A stretch of DNA of 64,000 nt. Source: Lingula anatina (taxonomy: Eukaryota; Brachiopoda; Lingulata; Lingulida; Lingulidae). A program made the position numbers and the translations under genes. The stretch is from positions 165,926-229,925 of the forward strand of contig NW_019775560.1 in NCBI RefSeq assembly GCF_001039355.2, written 5' to 3'. Shown piece after piece: positions 60,936 through 64,000 of this stretch. The notes under the pieces are model-generated. The model saw only the letters and a list, made by a program, of their open reading frames with translations. It ran no database searches and was not told where the DNA came from. Within the stretch, counting starts at the first letter, position 1. Each line of letters starts with the position of its first letter.

Positions 60936-61488
60936 AGGTGGCGGATTTATGGGGGTATCAGGGGGATTCTCAGGGGCGGATCCAGAGATATTTTCTGACA
61001 GTCTTCCAAATTATCTTTGTTGATTCATCCTCATTTTTGACCGTCTTCCGACAGAAAAAGTTAGATACCCGTCTATATAAAATCTTGAAAGGACTTGAAA
61101 TTCTGACCGTCTTCCGGAAGACCCAGAAGACGGCCTAAATCCGCCCCTGATTCTGACCCCCCCCCTTCGATTTCTAAAAAAATCACACCAATGATCCCCT
61201 CTTGAAATTAGAATTTTGAACAGCTGAATCATAGTTCTAAACCATACCAAATGGTACTCTCCAAAATAAATACCAAAATTTTTCGGTGCCCTTCAGCGGG
61301 CCCCGAAACCCACGCCAAGGAGGGGGGGGGGGAGTTTCGGCTTCGCATCCAAGGACTGTTTTTTGAACATCTTTATTTTCTTGAAAGGTTAAATATTAAT
61401 ATATTATAATATTACAACAATGACGCGCTTACCCGCGGACTCCCCCCCCCCAAATAATCTTGTTCAAATAATCTTGGATCCACCCCTG
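60936..61488. mobile_element. hAT-like MITE interrupted by a nested MITE
   Basis: Ends TAGGTGGCGGATTTAT and GGATCCACCCCTG resemble those of 56755-57004. The internal stretch near 61170-61330 (AAATCACACCAATGAT, TAGTTCTAAAC) is plainly shared with 56800-56920. It is split by the smaller element at 60971-61149. Confidence 0.65.
60971..61149. mobile_element. Nested 179-bp MITE
   Basis: Terminal inverted repeats CAGGGGCGGATCCAG and CTAAATCCGCCCCTG are flanked by ATTCT on both sides. An internal GTCTTCC-rich pair of arms gives it a foldback look. It is inserted in the MITE at 60936-61488. Confidence 0.75.
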
Positions 61489-62377
61489 TATTTGTTACTT
61501 GATTAGTTGCTGGTTTGTATAGTTACAGCAGTAAAAACTGAAACAAGAGAGAATTCTTGCACTTATTTTTCCTTCTATGTACAGCTTATTTTTATCAACA
61601 CGACGAATATTTGAGATTGTCCGTCCCAACGCTCGTATTGCATTAAAAAAGAGAGTCAAACTCAAGATGCAAATGTGTGAATTTTTATTAAATAAAATAC
61701 CCCCCACCCCCCAAGCTTGCATTAAAATGTTAAGGAAGAGGAAATACATGTAGTAAATGTAGGTAATTTGCTTATTAGTTTGTGATAAGATAATAAAGCA
61801 AATGCATTGCGCAAAGGGCCCTGTAGGTTTGTAAAAACTAACTCAATAACTTCTTTGACTAAGGTACAATAACATTCAAGAGCAACAAGACGCAGTGGTG
61901 TAAAGATTCTAACAAACATTTTATTTACTTATCCAGTGTTAACCACGGACACACAGCTACAAAATTTGTGCAGCTACATAACTGCTTTGCCCAGTCGTAC
62001 GTACCAGTAGGGCTTAGTTGCTATACCAGCACTACAGTCCAGGCGACTTAATAAACATTCAAATATTTCTCTCATGATAAAAATTTCTACTTTCTATCAA
62101 AATCTTGTCACAAAAAAAAAAAAAAAAAAAAAAAAGAAAAAAAACCTTACAGCAACAGATCCAACCTTCATCTTTACTCCACTTAGACCTAGGCACTAAC
62201 CTAGGGGCCTATTTCATATTTCTGAACCACACACAGTGATGGAGCATTGTTTTTCCATAATTGTCCACAGTTTTTAGAATATCTGAAATTCCTTAATTCA
62301 TTTTTCTTGAAGTTATTTACTAAATCTCCGAATACTTATACAAAACCAGGAATAATCCTAGTCTTGTGAAGTCAAAG
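61489..62377. other. Transposon interior, no gene recognised
   Basis: AT-rich sequence with a poly-A tract (about 62112-62145) and only short frames without similarity. It lies between the nested MITEs and the right inverted repeat. Confidence 0.5.
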
Positions 62378-62843
62378 TTTCAAAGGCTGCCATTTTTCTG
62401 TCTGTGTGTCTTAATATAGGCCTACTTCCGTTTTCAATTTTTATTTCCAAAATGAAAATCAGAAAAACGAACTGACTTCCGTTTTTCCATTGAAACTATA
62501 ATGGCAAAAAATGAAAATGTTTCGATACTTCATTTCTTCACAGAAGGAGAAAAGGACGTATTTTCTGATATATTTCACTCTCTTGACATGGGAAAACAGT
62601 GGATGTTTCTATTTTCTATCACGTTTGGAAATCTGTCGTTTTTGTTTTTTTATGTCATAAAAAAGTAGAAGAAACGAAAAATAATCTCGTTTTTCCATTT
62701 TTCATTTTAAAAGGAAAAACGAAAATCGAGGTTGATTTTCCATTTCATTTTGACAATTTATCAAATGAAAAGGAAAAACGGCCGTTTTTTCATTTTCTGA
62801 CGAAATGGAAATCACTTTGCCCCCCCATACACGGACCATTGAC

Positions 62844-63710
62844 AGGCTAAATCGCAGAGTCATGTTTGTGGAAGATGTACCAAAAATACTGGGGTTTTCA
62901 GATGCAAGCGAACATGCATGCGGAGGATATTTGATTAGATGCAATTCTGAGATTTGTCACAAAATGTGGTCTGATAGTGAGAAAAAACGGAGCTCAACAT
63001 GGAGAAAATTAAAGGCGCTATTTATGTCATTACAGTCATTTACGAAATTTATTAAAAATCGAAAAATCGGATGGTTTACAGATAATCAAAATGTTGTTAG
63101 AATAGTACAGACTGGATCGACGAAGGTGCATTTGCAAACATTGGCATTAAATATTTTCAATTTTTGTGTAGAAAATGATATTATTTTGCAAATAAAATGG
63201 ATTCCAAGGACACAAAACGCAAAAGCAGATTTTATAAGTAAAATTATAGACACAGATGATTGGGAAGTCACGGAAAATTTCTTTAATTTTATGAATAAAA
63301 AATGGGGATCGTATACAATAGATAGATTTGCTAATTATGAAAATACAAAAGTAACTCGTTTTAATTCAAAATTTTGGAATCCAAATACAGAGGCGGTTGA
63401 TGCATTTTTACAGGATTGGTCAAACGAAAATAATTGGTTAGTACCTCCAGTAGCATTAGTGCCAAAAGTTATAAATCATTTACTAGGTTGCAAAGCAAAG
63501 GGTACTTTGGTAGTACCAGACTGGAAATCAGCAACATTTTGGCCATTGTTACAAGATGAAAATTCAAAATGGAAATGGTATATTAAGGATATAATAAAGT
63601 TTAAGAACGGATGTGATATTTGCAAACAAGGGAAAAACAAAAATTCTTATATAGGATCAAAAAACTTCAAGCATCAAATTCTGGCAATAAGGATAGATTG
63701 TTCTGAATAA
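62844..63710 (+). mobile_element. DIRS-like retroelement, 3' part: RNase H and C-terminal domain
   Basis: Uninterrupted frame from the transposon edge to the stop at 63708-63710. It opens with the RNase H active-site blocks FSDASEHACGGY, STWRKLKAL and WFTDNQNVVR, then continues WIPRTQNAKADFISK, TIDRFANYENTKVTRFNSKF and KGTLVVPDWKSATFWPLL. This is the pattern of DIRS/Ngaro-type pol proteins. The frame would be continuous with the WLSNID end at 58645-58651 if the transposon and one 6-bp duplication were absent. The tyrosine recombinase expected in such elements is not seen and would lie beyond the window. Confidence 0.88.
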
Positions 63711-63899
63711 AAAGGTTAGATCAAGATTAGATTTAAAGTAGGTGAAAGGTTGAAAATTATAAAATGCAATGGAACATGATAAAATCTAGAAGTGATTTGA
63801 AGGATTTATAATGGATCATGACATTCGTTACACAAGATTTTATGTAGTATATTCATTTATGAAGAAACAAAAATAAGATAGAGATGGATATGTTGGATA

Positions 63900-64000
63900 A
63901 TTGAATCGAGATGTGATTCGATATGAACCGAGATATGGTTTGATGCGAACAGATTTGATTTGATGCGAACAGAGATGCGGTTCGATGCGAACAGAAATGT
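63900..64000 (+). repeat. Degenerate short tandem repeat at the window edge
   Basis: About five units of some 20 bases related to GATTTGATGCGAACAGA, running off the window. It may belong to the downstream part of the DIRS-like element. Confidence 0.65.

Larger units (their letters stand above)
58652..62837. mobile_element. Unclassified DNA transposon with long inverted repeats inside the DIRS element
   Basis: Both ends are GGTCCGTGTATGGGGGGG in inverted orientation. The first 65 bases of the two ends match perfectly and a looser match runs about 470 bases inward (to about 59120 and from about 62378). It is flanked by a 6-bp direct repeat ATTGAC (58646-58651 and 62838-62843). Subterminal regions on both sides are studded with GAAAAACGG motifs in both orientations. 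No transposase is recognisable, so it is probably non-autonomous. The true length is less than 4.2 kb because the interior contains an assembly duplication around the N run. TIR sequence and duplication length do not match a superfamily I can name with confidence. Confidence 0.85.

Noticed and set aside
1-64000. CRISPR arrays, operons, tRNA or rRNA genes
   Set aside because: Repeats present are microsatellites, minisatellites and transposons; no regularly spaced unique spacers and no tRNA/rRNA-like blocks were noticed in this animal sequence.

Overview
The window is an animal nuclear genome segment: AT-rich, with multi-exon genes carrying GT-AG introns, an H1 histone gene with a metazoan histone 3' stem-loop, and many animal-type retroelements (CR1-like and other non-LTR elements, a DIRS-like element, hAT-like MITEs). 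Gene content (ZRANB3, HAUS7, HEXIM, IFRD1, C-type lectin/TSP1/sushi mosaics) fits a marine invertebrate bilaterian. A mollusc or other lophotrochozoan is my best guess, but the sequence does not settle it. It is a draft assembly: isolated single 'n' characters and one 285-base N run join overlapping, nearly identical pieces.

Layout. 1-8.85 kb: 3' two thirds of ZRANB3 (+), a replication-fork translocase/nuclease, in 16 visible exons. 8.85-11.4 kb: no gene seen. 11.6-14 kb: a linker histone H1 gene followed by two truncated repeats of itself that look like unmerged allelic contigs. 14.8-26.2 kb: HAUS7 (+, augmin subunit), whose ten exons are broken over four overlapping contig pieces, so exons 5-10 appear two to three times. 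27.3-28.0 kb: a single-exon HEXIM homologue (-), head-to-head with IFRD1 (+, 12 exons, 28.87-37.26 kb) across a promoter region with a consensus CRE, a CCAAT box and an E-box. 37.3-40.2 kb: intergenic, with a minisatellite and a dispersed repeat. 40.2-56.0 kb: two tandem paralogous secreted mosaic proteins, each beginning and ending with a C-type lectin-like domain and holding TSP1 and sushi modules between. The first also has an unrecognised alpha/beta segment, a GCC2/GCC3 module and three EGF domains. Exon phases sum exactly to open frames of 863 and 489 codons. 56-64 kb: a transposon nest. A DIRS-like retroelement with an internal deletion is split by a 4.2-kb DNA transposon with long terminal inverted repeats and a 6-bp target duplication, which itself contains nested hAT-like MITEs.

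The genes are not an operon-like unit. ZRANB3 (fork remodelling), H1 (chromatin) and HAUS7 (spindle) are simply neighbours. HEXIM (P-TEFb inhibitor) and IFRD1 (transcriptional co-regulator) plausibly share a bidirectional promoter. The lectin pair looks like a lineage-specific tandem duplication with a recently homogenised TSP1 exon, and is the most likely source of new biology here. The second strong candidate is the unclassified inverted-repeat transposon at 58652-62837.
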